A stretch of DNA of 64,000 nt, taken from the NCBI GenBank assembly GCA_023433705.1, contig JAEYUC010000081.1:31444-95443 (forward strand), read 5' to 3'. How positions within the stretch are numbered: position 1 is the stretch's first letter; every line of letters begins with the position of its first letter. The DNA comes from Pseudomonadota bacterium (GTDB lineage Bacteria > Pseudomonadota > Gammaproteobacteria > Steroidobacterales > Steroidobacteraceae). Positions 16,241 to 25,712 of this stretch are shown piece after piece. Below the pieces are notes generated by a model. The model was not told the origin of the DNA. It saw only the letters and a list, made by a program, of their open reading frames with translations, and did not search any database. A program made the position numbers and the translations under genes.

Positions 16241-17599
16241 TTGAACGCCACCGATATCTCCCTGCCAGCGTCGTCCCGTCTTTCGAAGTCCCTCCGAGCC
16301 CGACATCTCACGATGATTTCCATCGGCGGAATCATCGGCGCCGGCGTGTTCGTCGGATCCAGCGCCGCCATCGCGACGATCGGTCCGGCGGTCGTGCTCA
16401 GTTACATCTTCGCGGGCATCGTGGTGTACGCGGTCATTCGCATCCTCGCGCGCATGGCGATGGATCAGCCGGGACTGGGCTCGTTCACCGAATACGTGCG
16501 CGCGGGTCTCGGCGACGGCGCGGGATTCGTGACGGGCTGGTTGTACTGGTGGTTCTGGGTCGTGGTGGTCGCCATCGAAGCCATCGCCGGCGCGGTCACC
16601 ATCCAGACCTGGCTGCCGATGTTCGATGTGTGGCAGATCGGTCTCGTGCTCATGGTCGTGCTGACCGCGGTCAATCTCGCCTCGGCGCGCTCGTACGGCG
16701 AGTTCGAGTTCTGGTTCGCGTCCATCAAGGTCGCGGCGATCATCGTGTTCATCGTCGTTTCCGCGTCATGGCTTGCCGGCGTCGGCAATACGTCGAGTCC
16801 GGGCTTCACGAACCTGTGGGCGAACCAGGGCTTCGCGCCGTTCGGCTGGCAACAGATCCTCGCGGGCGTCACGACGGTCATCTTCTCGATGGTGGGCGCC
16901 GAGATCGTCACGGTGGCCGCGGCGGAGTCGGCGGAGTCGAACAAGACGATGTCGCGGCTGGCCGCGACCGTCGTGCTGCGCATCCTGCTGTTCTACGTGC
17001 TGTCGATACTGCTGATTCTCTGCATCGTGCCGTGGACCGCGTTCACGCCCGGCGATTCCTCATTCGCGTTGGCGCTCGATCGCATCGGGATTCCTTTCGC
17101 GGCGACCATCATGAACATCGTCGTGCTCACGGCGGTGCTCTCGTGCCTGAATTCCGGCGTCTACGTGACCGCGCGCGTCCTGTTCGCGATGGCCGACCGG
17201 GGCGACGCGCCGCGCTGGCTGACCCAGGTGAACGGCCGCCAGGTTCCCGCGCGCGCGATCCTGCTCGGCAGCGCCTTCGGTTTCATCGTCATGCTGATGC
17301 GCGACATCGCTCCCGCCGAGCTCTTCACGTTCCTGCTGAACTCCTGCGGCGCGCTGATGCTGTTCACGTACCTGTTCGTGGTGATCGCGCACTTCCGCTT
17401 CCCGTACCACGACGCCGCGCACCGTGGCGCCGGCGGTGTGAAACTGGTCGCGGGCGGCGCGGCCGTCGCCATGTTCGCGGTGCTGGTCGCGATGTGTTTC
17501 ATGCCGAGCAAACAACCCGAGATGTGGGCCAGCCTCGCGAGCCTTCTCGTGATCGTCGTCGCTCTGTTCGTGAAGCGCGCGCTCGCGAAGACGGCCTGA
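16241..17599 (+). CDS. APC-superfamily amino acid permease
   Basis: The product is 452 aa from a TTG start preceded by GAGAGTGAG. It has 12 hydrophobic helices. The family signature in helix 1 is MISIGGIIGAGVFVGSSAAI, followed by SFTEYVRAGLGDGAGFVTGW, the helix-6 region FSMVGAEIVTVAAAESAES and LNSGVYVTARVLFAMADRG. It resembles the AnsP/GabP amino-acid transporter subfamily of proton symporters in the inner membrane. The specific amino acid is unknown. An internal ATG at 16314 is an alternative start but would remove the conserved N-terminus. Confidence 0.92.
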   Translation: MNATDISLPASSRLSKSLRARHLTMISIGGIIGAGVFVGSSAAIATIGPAVVLSYIFAGIVVYAVIRILARMAMDQPGLGSFTEYVRAGLGDGAGFVTGWLYWWFWVVVVAIEAIAGAVTIQTWLPMFDVWQIGLVLMVVLTAVNLASARSYGEFEFWFASIKVAAIIVFIVVSASWLAGVGNTSSPGFTNLWANQGFAPFGWQQILAGVTTVIFSMVGAEIVTVAAAESAESNKTMSRLAATVVLRILLFYVLSILLILCIVPWTAFTPGDSSFALALDRIGIPFAATIMNIVVLTAVLSCLNSGVYVTARVLFAMADRGDAPRWLTQVNGRQVPARAILLGSAFGFIVMLMRDIAPAELFTFLLNSCGALMLFTYLFVVIAHFRFPYHDAAHRGAGGVKLVAGGAAVAMFAVLVAMCFMPSKQPEMWASLASLLVIVVALFVKRALAKTA

Positions 17600-17603
17600 G
17601 CCG

Positions 17604-18329
17604 TCACTTCGCGTCGAGGAAATCGATCGCCGCGTCGAGGTCCTCGGCCGACGGGTATTCGTGCCCGAGATGCGGCAGGTCCATGAGCTTGACGTGAGCG
17701 GCACCGGCCTTGCCGTAACGTGAGAACACGCGGCGCATTTCCCGGCGGTTGAAATCGTCCCGGCCGGTGATGAACACGTAGTGGCGTTCGAGCGCGAGCG
17801 GCGGGACCGCCTCATCCGGCAGATCCGCGCCCACGATGTAGATCGCGCCCGCGTAGAGCTGCGGCGAATGCGTGATGGTCTGGCTCGCGACGCGGCCGCC
17901 GCCCGACATGCCCGCGATGTAGATGCGATCGGCATTCACCTTCGCGACCTTGCCCACCAGTTCCGCGGCCATGATCGCGGCCAGCATGCGCTCCCGCGTG
18001 AGCCGTTCGTTGCCTGCGTCGTCGGGACTGATCCAGACGAGATTGCGGGCGTCGAACACGCGGCCCCAGTTCTCGGGGAAAGTCCCGGAATCCGTGGGCT
18101 TGATGAACACCACGACGCCGCTCGGCGCATCGGCGCCGTCGGGCAATCGCAGGTGAAAGTTCACGGCCTTGTCGACGGGCAACGTGCGCGCGAGTTTCGT
18201 CGCCTGTTCGGCGCCGAACAATTCCGCGGTCGTGGTGCTGCGCTCGAGGTACGTGGCTTCGGCCCACACGTGGCCCGACACCGCCACGAGTGCGAGCAAT
18301 GGAATCCCCGAGAGCCGGCGCCGCGCCAT
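17604..18329 (-). CDS. Secreted alpha/beta-hydrolase (esterase/PHB-depolymerase-like)
   Basis: The product is 241 aa with an N-terminal signal peptide (SGIPLLALVAVSGHVWA, cleavage near 23). The nucleophile elbow is GMSGGGR (Ser142). A candidate acid is Asp191/192 in FITGRDDFN and the candidate base is His223 in LPHLGHEYP. The order Ser-Asp-His and the spacing fit an alpha/beta-hydrolase of the Esterase_phd/phospholipase type acting in the periplasm or outside. The substrate is unknown. It converges on the permease gene with 4 bp between stops. Confidence 0.8.
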   Translation of the reverse strand: MARRRLSGIPLLALVAVSGHVWAEATYLERSTTTAELFGAEQATKLARTLPVDKAVNFHLRLPDGADAPSGVVVFIKPTDSGTFPENWGRVFDARNLVWISPDDAGNERLTRERMLAAIMAAELVGKVAKVNADRIYIAGMSGGGRVASQTITHSPQLYAGAIYIVGADLPDEAVPPLALERHYVFITGRDDFNRREMRRVFSRYGKAGAAHVKLMDLPHLGHEYPSAEDLDAAIDFLDAK

Positions 18330-18542
18330 TGGTGCACGATCTCGCGGATCGTTGCGCGTGACAAGCGCTGGAACCCGACCATTTATTGTCAGCTGGCGCG
18401 CGGACCTGCCGGGCGCGCACCGGCGTTGAGATACCGCTCACATTGTCGCGCCGCTGCGCGCAGTAGCATCCTGGACGCATCCGACGGGAGGGTCGGGTGG
18501 CTGACACAACAGAACGAAACCTCCGGGGACAGTAGTTAGTTC

Positions 18543-20132
18543 ATGATTTCGCTGTCATTGCGACGGCTCGGCAGGCCGGCTCTCCTGCCTTTCGCGTTTG
18601 CGGCGTTCGCCATTGCGGCGGCCCTGCAACTCACGGGCGCGCTGCGCCCCATCGACGACGCGCTCGCCGACTGGCGGGCCCGCAATCTCGCGCGCACCGT
18701 CAACTCGGATGTCGTGATCGTCGAAATCGACGCCGCCAGCATCGATGTACTGGGTGATTGGCCGTGGCCGCGCGAGTACCACGCGCAGCTCATCGGTCAG
18801 GTCACGCGGGCCGCGCCACGCTCATTGTTCCTCGATCTCGACTTCAGCACGTTGTCCAACACGTTCGACGATGCATTGCTCGAGACCGCGCTCGCCAGGC
18901 CGCGCGACTATCCGCTGCAGCTGCCCATCATCATGCTGCCGGCTTCGACCGACGGTGGAGCGTTTGCCATCAAGGCGCCGCGGAGCCGCTTCGTGCGTGG
19001 CATAGAACTCGTGATCGAGGCGCATGAGCGCGCCGCGGATGGGCTCACACGCACATGGCGGAATTCGTGGAAGCGGGAGCACGGCTGGCAGCGCAGCGTG
19101 ATCGATCCGATGCGCATGCTTCCCGAGGAACACGACGTCGTCATCGACTATTCGATCCTGCCGGCGTCGTTCACGCGGCTGTCGGCCGCGGACGTGCTCG
19201 CGGGCCGCGTGCCGCTGGAGGCGCTGGCGGGAAAGCGCGTATTCGTCGGTCCCACCATGCCCGCGATCGCCTACATGCTCCAGGTGCCGGTGCACGGTGC
19301 CTTGCCGGCCGTCGTGGTGCAGGCGATTGCGTATGAAACCGTCAGGATGGGTGCGCCGGTCGTGCCGGCGGTATTCAAGGCACTGCTGCTGATCGCGTGC
19401 TGGACGCTGCTGCTGGCCCTTTTCTACGGCGAGGACTGGCGGCGCAATCTCGCGGTGCTGGTGATTTCGTCGTGCGCGGCGGTGTTCGTCGGTTACCTGG
19501 CCTTCGAGCACAAACGGCTGTGGCTGAGTGCCGCTGCTCCGCTTGCCGCCGGCGTGATGTTGTACGTGGCCTCGACGCTGCGCGCGCTCGACCCGAACAT
19601 CTGGCGCGCAATTGCTTCGGCTCTCGGATTGCGTCGCGACCCGCGACTCGATGGCATCCTCCAGGGCTCGGGCGACGCGACGCTCTGCGTCGACAGTACC
19701 GGAGCGATCCGTGCCGCGAATGCAGCCGCGGCACGCATGTTCGACTGTGCCAGCCACGAGCTGGTCAACCAGCCGCTCGGAAGATTCATCACCATGTTCG
19801 CGGGCGAGGGCGCCGAGGCCCGGCTCGTGGCCCTCGACGGCCAGCCGCGCGGGTGCGACTCGCGCACCTTGTCGGGAGTCGTCTTTCCCGTCGAGATCTC
19901 GTCGCGGCAGGTGCGGCTCGATGAACGTCGCCTGTTCGCGGTGTCCGTGCGCGATCTGCGGGAGCGCCGTGTCGGGGAGCGCCGCGTGCGAGACCAGCGG
20001 CAGCCACACGCCACCTTGGATCCATCGGCATCGGCGACGCCCGGCTCCGGTGCGGATGCGCCGGAGAGCGAGTCGGGGCCGTGGCCGCGCCCGCCGGGTG
20101 GTGCCGACGCGGGGCGCCAGCTCCGCGGATAG
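18543..20132 (+). CDS. CHASE2-PAS sensor protein lacking an output domain
   Basis: The product is 529 aa. An N-terminal helix (about 13-32) precedes a periplasmic CHASE2 domain (about 33-265) with VVIVEIDAASIDVLGDWPWP and VFVGPTMPAIA. Three transmembrane helices follow (about 278-350). A PAS domain occupies about 370-475 (LCVDSTGAIRAANAAAARMF). It then ends in a low-complexity Arg/Pro/Gly tail. CHASE2 proteins normally continue into a GGDEF/EAL, kinase, phosphatase or cyclase domain; none is present. The stop directly abuts the stop of the convergent gene. It may be truncated or may act as a separate sensor subunit. Confidence 0.82.
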   Translation: MISLSLRRLGRPALLPFAFAAFAIAAALQLTGALRPIDDALADWRARNLARTVNSDVVIVEIDAASIDVLGDWPWPREYHAQLIGQVTRAAPRSLFLDLDFSTLSNTFDDALLETALARPRDYPLQLPIIMLPASTDGGAFAIKAPRSRFVRGIELVIEAHERAADGLTRTWRNSWKREHGWQRSVIDPMRMLPEEHDVVIDYSILPASFTRLSAADVLAGRVPLEALAGKRVFVGPTMPAIAYMLQVPVHGALPAVVVQAIAYETVRMGAPVVPAVFKALLLIACWTLLLALFYGEDWRRNLAVLVISSCAAVFVGYLAFEHKRLWLSAAAPLAAGVMLYVASTLRALDPNIWRAIASALGLRRDPRLDGILQGSGDATLCVDSTGAIRAANAAAARMFDCASHELVNQPLGRFITMFAGEGAEARLVALDGQPRGCDSRTLSGVVFPVEISSRQVRLDERRLFAVSVRDLRERRVGERRVRDQRQPHATLDPSASATPGSGADAPESESGPWPRPPGGADAGRQLRG

Positions 20133-21245
20133 TCAGTCGCGGCGTTGCGGCTGGATCGCCGGCACCCACGCGAAGCCGACCTGGAAGCCGATGTCGGGGG
20201 TGTTGTTGAGGTTCTGCAGGTTTTCGGTCACCGCGAACGAAGCGACGCAGCAATCGAAGCGATGCCGCACGCCGAGGCTAAGCTGGTACTTGTCCTTGAG
20301 CAGGTCTTCGAGATCCGTGTCGCTGTTGCGATAGACACTGCGGCTGGCGTAGGCCTGCAGGTTCAGGTTCGTGCGGTCGGTGAGAATGCGTTCCCAGCCG
20401 ACGACGATCGTGGGAATGATCTGCGCCTCGTGATGCACGGGCATCTCCTCGCCCGCGTAGTACACGGCGGACAAGTCGATGTGCAGCCCGTTGAACGTTC
20501 CGAGGCGGCGAAACGACGCCTGGAATCCGTAGTCGGTCCTGCCCGTCGAGAGGAACAGCCGCCGGCCGTTGTACGGCACCTTCACCGCGGTCTCGAGCGA
20601 CATCTCCCACTTGCCGGGTAGTTGGATGCCCGAGTAACGCAGGCCGAAGGTCGGGTCGGCGAGCCCGGTCGTGTCGGGCTCGCCGAGCAGGACGACCTGC
20701 GAGCTCTTGAGGTCGTAGAGCAGATTCGTTTGGTTGCGCGCGAGCGCGGGGCGGCCGAACGTGCTGAAGCCGAACCCATCGTGAAAGCTCTCGATGGACG
20801 AATCCAAGAATCCGCCCTGGTACGTCACGAGCGTCGCGATGAGGTACGCGCTCCATTGACTGGAGATCTTGTAGTGGAACGCGACGTCGAGCGTGGAGGA
20901 CTCCAGGTCGACGAGGTAGTTCTCTCCGGGCAATGCCTGGATGTCCGCGACCTCCTGCGGACCGAGACCGCGCCGGCCCTGGGTTTCCAGCCCGACTAGA
21001 TAGTCCTCGACGGCCGGGCTCAGCGCCCAGGTGTTCTGGTGCGCGTACTCCGCCTCGATCGCCCAGGTGTGCGATTCGATGCTGATCGCGTGCGCGGGTC
21101 GCATGTCGAGGCGCAGGAACCCGAATGGCGTGAGATCGCGCGATCGCAACATTCCATAGAAGCGACCTTCGGCGTGCGCGACGCCGGAGAGGAAAACGAG
21201 GGCAATAATGCCGACCAGGGCACGTCCGGGTGTCCCCAGATTCAT
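20133..21245 (-). CDS. DUF3187-family outer-membrane-like protein
   Basis: The product is 370 aa. The ATG at 21245 is chosen because GGAG lies six bases upstream and it opens a good signal peptide (LVGIIALVFLSGVAHA). The mature start GRFYGMLRSRDLTPFGFLRL, then DMRPAHA, is the hallmark of DUF3187. The body alternates polar and aromatic residues (SLETAVKVPYNGRRLFLSTG), as in beta-barrel proteins, and has an aromatic residue near the C-terminus. Function unknown; outer membrane location inferred. Transcription is divergent from the second TonB receptor, with 246 bp between them. Confidence 0.82.
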   Translation of the reverse strand: MNLGTPGRALVGIIALVFLSGVAHAEGRFYGMLRSRDLTPFGFLRLDMRPAHAISIESHTWAIEAEYAHQNTWALSPAVEDYLVGLETQGRRGLGPQEVADIQALPGENYLVDLESSTLDVAFHYKISSQWSAYLIATLVTYQGGFLDSSIESFHDGFGFSTFGRPALARNQTNLLYDLKSSQVVLLGEPDTTGLADPTFGLRYSGIQLPGKWEMSLETAVKVPYNGRRLFLSTGRTDYGFQASFRRLGTFNGLHIDLSAVYYAGEEMPVHHEAQIIPTIVVGWERILTDRTNLNLQAYASRSVYRNSDTDLEDLLKDKYQLSLGVRHRFDCCVASFAVTENLQNLNNTPDIGFQVGFAWVPAIQPQRRD

Positions 21246-21491
21246 CGCTGACTCCAATCCCTCGGAACAGGGTTTAACACGGACCTCGACCGTCTGTCCG
21301 GGGGAGATTCCTCGGCGCGATCGCGCGTGTGCGTGGCCCAAAAGATACAAGCCCACCTCGGCTCGTCGCAAGCAGATCGAGTCCGGTCTCGAGTACGCCA
21401 CATCTGACTTCTTTTTTCCGCGGCGAAGCGTAGAAGTCGCACCTGTCGCGGCGAGGGATTGGCGGCGGGCAAACCACAAGGAAGGTGTGCC

Positions 21492-24371
21492 ATGAACAGT
21501 CGTGGAATCGTTTCGTTCGTTGTGTCGCTGGCGTTTCTGTCGTTCGCGCGCATGAGCGTCGCGCAGGAACCCCAGGATGATGCGGGGCCGATGCAGGAAG
21601 TCGTCGTCACCGGCTCGCGAATCATCCAGTCCAGCGCGAACTCGCAGCAGCCGCTGTCGATCATCGATCGCGCGGCGATCGATCGCACTGGCCTCGCCAG
21701 CGTCGGCGACCTGCTGCAGCAGGTGACGACCGGCGGAAAGGCGCTCAATACCAAGTTCAATTCTTCGGGCAACTTCGGCTATCCCCCCGACGGCGGCGGA
21801 ATCGGCGCGGGCTCCGCGCAGGTCGACCTGCGAAATCTCGGCAGCAAGCGCGTGCTGGTGCTGGTCGACGGCATACGCTGGGTGAATGAATCGTCCGCCT
21901 CCGGCGTTTCCGGGTCGGCGGATCTCAACACGATTCCGATGAGCGTCATCGACCGCATCGAAGTGCTCGAGGATGGTGCGTCGTCCATCTACGGCTCGGA
22001 CGCGATCGCGGGGGTGGTCAACATCATCACGCGCAAGAGCATCGAGGGGATCGAGATCAACGCCTATCGCGGCGAGTTCGACCTTGGAGGCCCAACTACC
22101 GACGTGAGCCTGACGGTGGGAGGCGCGGGCGAGAGATTCTCAGGCATGTTCGTCGCGAGCTACTTCGAGCAGGAAGGCATCGGCTCGGGCGAGTGGGAGC
22201 AGTCATCCTTTCCGCAGCCGCTCGCGGGCATCGCGGCCGGGAGTTCCGGCATCCCGCAGGGCCGCTTCGTGTTCTGCGATCCGACGCGGCCGCCGGGCAC
22301 GGTGGGATCGTGCGCGGCCCCGGACACCTTCTACGACCTCACGCTCAATAACGGCACGACGACACCGGTATGGAACCCGGCGGACCCGTCCGCGGGCACG
22401 TATCACGACTTCGGCGGCGCGGACCGTTTCAACTACTCGCCGTACAACCTGCTGCTCACACCGTCGCAGCGCAAGTCGATGTTCGCGCGCATGACGTTCG
22501 CGATCAGCGACGACGTCAACGTCACGGTCAAGGGCCTGTTCAACAACCGGCAGTCGAGCAACCGCGCCGCGCCTGAGCCGATCTTCGTCGGGCCGAGCGC
22601 GGGCACTGGTGGCATCGCGGACGAGATCTCGATCTCCGCGCTGAATCCGTTCAATCCCTTCGGCATCGATCTCGACGCCAGCAGCAACTTCGCGGTGTTG
22701 ACCCGTCGCCCCGTCGAAGTGGGTCCGCGCCTGTTCGAGCAGGATGTCGACACCTGGTATTTCAACCTCGGTTTCGACGGCAAGTTCGGCTCCGGCGATC
22801 GTTTCCGCTGGGACGTGAACTTCGTGCAGTCGGAGAACAGCGCGGACCAGGAATTCACGAACGGCTACAACGTCGCGAAGATCCAGCTCGCGTTGGGCGA
22901 TCCGGCGGTCTGCGCGCAGGTGCTCAACTGCACGCCATTGGATTTGTTCGGTGGTCAGGGCCGGCCTTTCACCCAGCCGATGATCGACTTCATCCGCGCC
23001 ACGCAGATCGATTCCAGCAAGCAGACGCTGCAATTGATCGCGGCGAACGTGACCGGCGACCTGTTTGCGATCGGCGATCGGACGGCGGGCTTCGCGGTGG
23101 GTGTGGAGCATCGCAAGTACGAGGGCGACTTCGATCCGGACCCGCTGCGCCAGACGGGAGAGTCGCAGGATTCGTTCGCGTCTCCCGTCTCGGCCGATTA
23201 CAGCGTCGACGAGGTGTACGCGGAGTTCCGTTTCCCGCTGCTCGAGTCGCTCGACGTGAGCGCGGCGGTCAGGTATTCCGACTACTCGACGTTCGGTAGC
23301 GAGACCACCGGAAAGGTGGGCCTGCGCTGGCAGCCCATCGACGCGCTCGCGTTCCGCGGCACGTATTCGACCGGCTTCCGCGCGCCGAACCTCGGCGAGT
23401 TGTACGGACTCACGCAATTCGATGCCACGCTGACCGATCCGTGCGGCCCGACCGGCAGCCTGGTCGTCAACGACGCGGACGGGCCCAACACCACACCGCT
23501 CGAAACCGCGTGCCGCGCGCAGGGCGTGCCGTCGGGCTTCGAGCAATCGAACACGCAGATCTCGACGTTCACCGGTGGCAACCCGGATCTCAAACCGGAG
23601 ACCTCCGACAGTTACACCATCGGCATCGTGCACGACGCCACCTGGGCGGAGGGTTTCGCCGAGCGCCTGACATTCGAATTGACCTACTTCAGCCACGAGA
23701 TCGACGACGGCATCCAGGCGCGCGACATCGCCGCGCTGCTCAACGCCTGCCTCGCGGCGGGTGGAACGGATCCGACGCTTTGCACGCCGTTCACGCGCCA
23801 GCCGAGCGGCAACCTGAACCCGCCTAACAACTTCCTCGACAACCTCGGCACCATCGAAACCGACGGGTTCGATTTCAAGGCGGACTGGCTGGGCAGCGAG
23901 CGCGACTGGGGCCAGTTGTGGCTGTCCCTGCAGGCGACCTACGTGAACGATTTCACGGCGGTCGATACCGACGGCATCGTTTCGCAGCGCACGGTCGGAA
24001 TCGAGGTCAGCGACAGCGCGATCCCCGAGATCCAGGCGAACATGAATTTCGGCTGGCGGCGGGCCGGATGGGAAGTCGGCTGGACCGTGCGTTTCATCGA
24101 CGCCGTCAACGAGTTCTGCGGCAACGCACTCACGCCCGACGTCCCGGGATGCGACCAGGGCGAGGAGTTCCACGAGCTCGGCAGCACGTTCTACAACGAC
24201 TTCATGCTCGCCTGGAATGGGATCGAGGATTTGCGCGTCGCGCTCGCGCTCAACAATGTGTTCGATGAAGACCCGCCGATCTGCTTCAGCTGCTCGCTGA
24301 ACGGCTTCGACGCGGGCACGTATGACCTGCCGGGCAGATTCTGGGCCGTCTCGGTCAAATACGGCTTCTAA
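21492..24371 (+). CDS. TonB-dependent receptor
   Basis: The product is 959 aa from the ATG at 21492, preceded by AAGGAAGG. The signal peptide ends at about residue 25 (ARMSVAQ). The TonB-box-like MQEVVVTGSRI leads into the plug (about 40-170) with SVGDLLQQVTTGGKALN, VDLRNLGSKRVLVLVDGIRW and IDRIEVLEDGASSIYGSDAI followed by AGVVNIIT. Barrel strands include RGTYSTGFRAPNLGELYG and NPDLKPETSDSYTIGIVHD, and the chain ends FWAVSVKYGF. It belongs to the broad IroN/BtuB-like group rather than the carbohydrate type at 13-16 kb. Paired Cys residues in extracellular-loop-like segments suggest disulfides. Ligand unknown. Confidence 0.93.
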   Translation: MNSRGIVSFVVSLAFLSFARMSVAQEPQDDAGPMQEVVVTGSRIIQSSANSQQPLSIIDRAAIDRTGLASVGDLLQQVTTGGKALNTKFNSSGNFGYPPDGGGIGAGSAQVDLRNLGSKRVLVLVDGIRWVNESSASGVSGSADLNTIPMSVIDRIEVLEDGASSIYGSDAIAGVVNIITRKSIEGIEINAYRGEFDLGGPTTDVSLTVGGAGERFSGMFVASYFEQEGIGSGEWEQSSFPQPLAGIAAGSSGIPQGRFVFCDPTRPPGTVGSCAAPDTFYDLTLNNGTTTPVWNPADPSAGTYHDFGGADRFNYSPYNLLLTPSQRKSMFARMTFAISDDVNVTVKGLFNNRQSSNRAAPEPIFVGPSAGTGGIADEISISALNPFNPFGIDLDASSNFAVLTRRPVEVGPRLFEQDVDTWYFNLGFDGKFGSGDRFRWDVNFVQSENSADQEFTNGYNVAKIQLALGDPAVCAQVLNCTPLDLFGGQGRPFTQPMIDFIRATQIDSSKQTLQLIAANVTGDLFAIGDRTAGFAVGVEHRKYEGDFDPDPLRQTGESQDSFASPVSADYSVDEVYAEFRFPLLESLDVSAAVRYSDYSTFGSETTGKVGLRWQPIDALAFRGTYSTGFRAPNLGELYGLTQFDATLTDPCGPTGSLVVNDADGPNTTPLETACRAQGVPSGFEQSNTQISTFTGGNPDLKPETSDSYTIGIVHDATWAEGFAERLTFELTYFSHEIDDGIQARDIAALLNACLAAGGTDPTLCTPFTRQPSGNLNPPNNFLDNLGTIETDGFDFKADWLGSERDWGQLWLSLQATYVNDFTAVDTDGIVSQRTVGIEVSDSAIPEIQANMNFGWRRAGWEVGWTVRFIDAVNEFCGNALTPDVPGCDQGEEFHELGSTFYNDFMLAWNGIEDLRVALALNNVFDEDPPICFSCSLNGFDAGTYDLPGRFWAVSVKYGF

Positions 24372-24398
24372 CCAAGACCGGGCATTCCCGGCAGGCCA

Positions 24399-24426
24399 GG
24401 GCGCCGTACCGTTCGGGACGGCGCCC
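24399..24426 (+). terminator. Strong hairpin after the second TonB receptor
   Basis: GGGCGCCGT (24399-24407) pairs with ACGGCGCCC (24418-24426), extended by inner pairs. There is no T-run, so intrinsic termination would be weak. Confidence 0.5.
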
Positions 24427-24450
24427 GCCATCTATTCGGGCATGTTCTAT

Positions 24451-24481
24451 GACACTTGTAAGTTATCTGGCGACACTTGTA
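24451..24481 (+). promoter_or_regulatory. Two direct GACACTTGTA elements 21 bp apart before the acyltransferase gene
   Basis: GACACTTGTA occurs at 24451-24460 and 24472-24481, exactly two helical turns apart, and ends 10 bp before the start codon. Each has an ACA-CT-TGT dyad like the ACA-TA-TGT core of BlaI/MecI-type operators. Operator function is inference. Confidence 0.4.
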
Positions 24482-24491
24482 GGCTAGCGCC

Positions 24492-25712
24492 ATGAGCTCA
24501 TCGAGCCACGAAGGCCGCTACCACTCCTTCGATGCGCTGCGCGCCGGTGCGCTGCTGCTCGGCATCGCCCTGCACGCCACCATGTCCTTCCTGGCCGGAT
24601 TCCGCGCCACGGGATTTCCGATCGCGGATGTTTCGCAGAGCGACGCGCTGGAAGTGGTGTTCTTCGTCGTGCACATCTTTCGCATGGCCTTGTTCTTCCT
24701 GGTAGCCGGGTTCTTCGCGCGCCTGTTGCTGCACAAGACCGGCATCGGAGATTTCATCCGCAATCGCCTGAAGCGCATCGGCCTCCCGCTGTTGATCTTC
24801 TATCCACTGATCATGCCGCTGACCATCCTGCCCATCGTCTGGGCCGCCATGCAGCTGGGCATGCGCGGGCCGGGCCCGGGCGGCGGAGCCATGGCGCAGG
24901 GATTTCCGTGGGGTCACCTTTGGTTTCTCTATCTACTGTTGTGGCTGTACGCGCTCATTCTCGCGCTGCGTGGCGCGGGCCGGCTGGTGGACCCGCGCGG
25001 CGTCCTGCGCGGATTCGCGGATCGCCTGTACCGCCTGGCGCTCGAGACCCGGCTCGCGCCCATCGTGTTCGCCGCGCCCACCGCGGCTGTGTTGTATGCG
25101 ACGGCCTGGTGGCCGCAGGGCGCCGGCATTCCCTCTCCACTCCAGGGATTCGTACCCAACCTCCCTGCGCTGGTGGCATTCGGCTCGGCCATGCTGGCGG
25201 GCTGGTGGCTGCACCGCGACCAGTCGCTGCTCGAGCCGCTGCGGCGGGACTGGAAGATCTACCTCGCGCTCGCCGCGGTGGCCAGCCTGGCCGCGCTCGC
25301 GCTCGTCGGGGTGAAATCGAACTTTCAGCCGATACCGATGCCGCCGGGGGAACGGGCCGCATACGCAGCGGCATACATGGTGGCGGTATGGGGTTGGTGC
25401 CTGGGCCTCACGGGCCTGGCGATGTCATGGCTGGGTTCACCCAGCGCGCGATGGCGCTATCTCGCCGACGCTTCGTACTGGATGTACCTGGTCCACGTGC
25501 CCATCGTTTTTACCCTGCAGGCCTGGATGATGAAATGGCCGTTGCACTGGTCGATCAAGTTCGCGCTCATCCTCACCATATCCGCCGTGCTGCTGCTGGC
25601 CAGCTACCACTATCTCGTGCGCAGCACCTTCCTGGGCAAACTGCTCAATGGCCGCCGGTATCCGCGCGCGCTGCCGCCTGCTACGCCAGCACCGAGTACG
25701 TCTCCGGGCTGA
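24492..25712 (+). CDS. Acyltransferase-3 family membrane protein (OpgC/glucan-modifying-like)
   Basis: The product is 406 aa with about ten transmembrane helices. It starts RYHSFDALRAGALLLGIALH with the conserved Asp-Arg and His of acyltransferase-3 proteins. It continues with RMALFFLVAGFFARLLL, NRLKRIGLPLLIFYPLIMP and WGHLWFLYLLLWLYALIL, and ends with YWMYLVHVPIVFTLQAWMM. The pattern fits the OpgC-like branch that transfers acyl groups (succinyl or acetyl) to periplasmic glucans or surface sugars. The final 32 bp overlap the convergent ArsC/Spx-like gene. Acceptor unknown. Confidence 0.88.
   Translation: MSSSSHEGRYHSFDALRAGALLLGIALHATMSFLAGFRATGFPIADVSQSDALEVVFFVVHIFRMALFFLVAGFFARLLLHKTGIGDFIRNRLKRIGLPLLIFYPLIMPLTILPIVWAAMQLGMRGPGPGGGAMAQGFPWGHLWFLYLLLWLYALILALRGAGRLVDPRGVLRGFADRLYRLALETRLAPIVFAAPTAAVLYATAWWPQGAGIPSPLQGFVPNLPALVAFGSAMLAGWWLHRDQSLLEPLRRDWKIYLALAAVASLAALALVGVKSNFQPIPMPPGERAAYAAAYMVAVWGWCLGLTGLAMSWLGSPSARWRYLADASYWMYLVHVPIVFTLQAWMMKWPLHWSIKFALILTISAVLLLASYHYLVRSTFLGKLLNGRRYPRALPPATPAPSTSPG

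Noticed and set aside
22203..24431. 742-aa open frame antisense to the second TonB receptor
   Set aside because: Antisense shadow with the same low-information Arg/Val/Glu composition; no family match.
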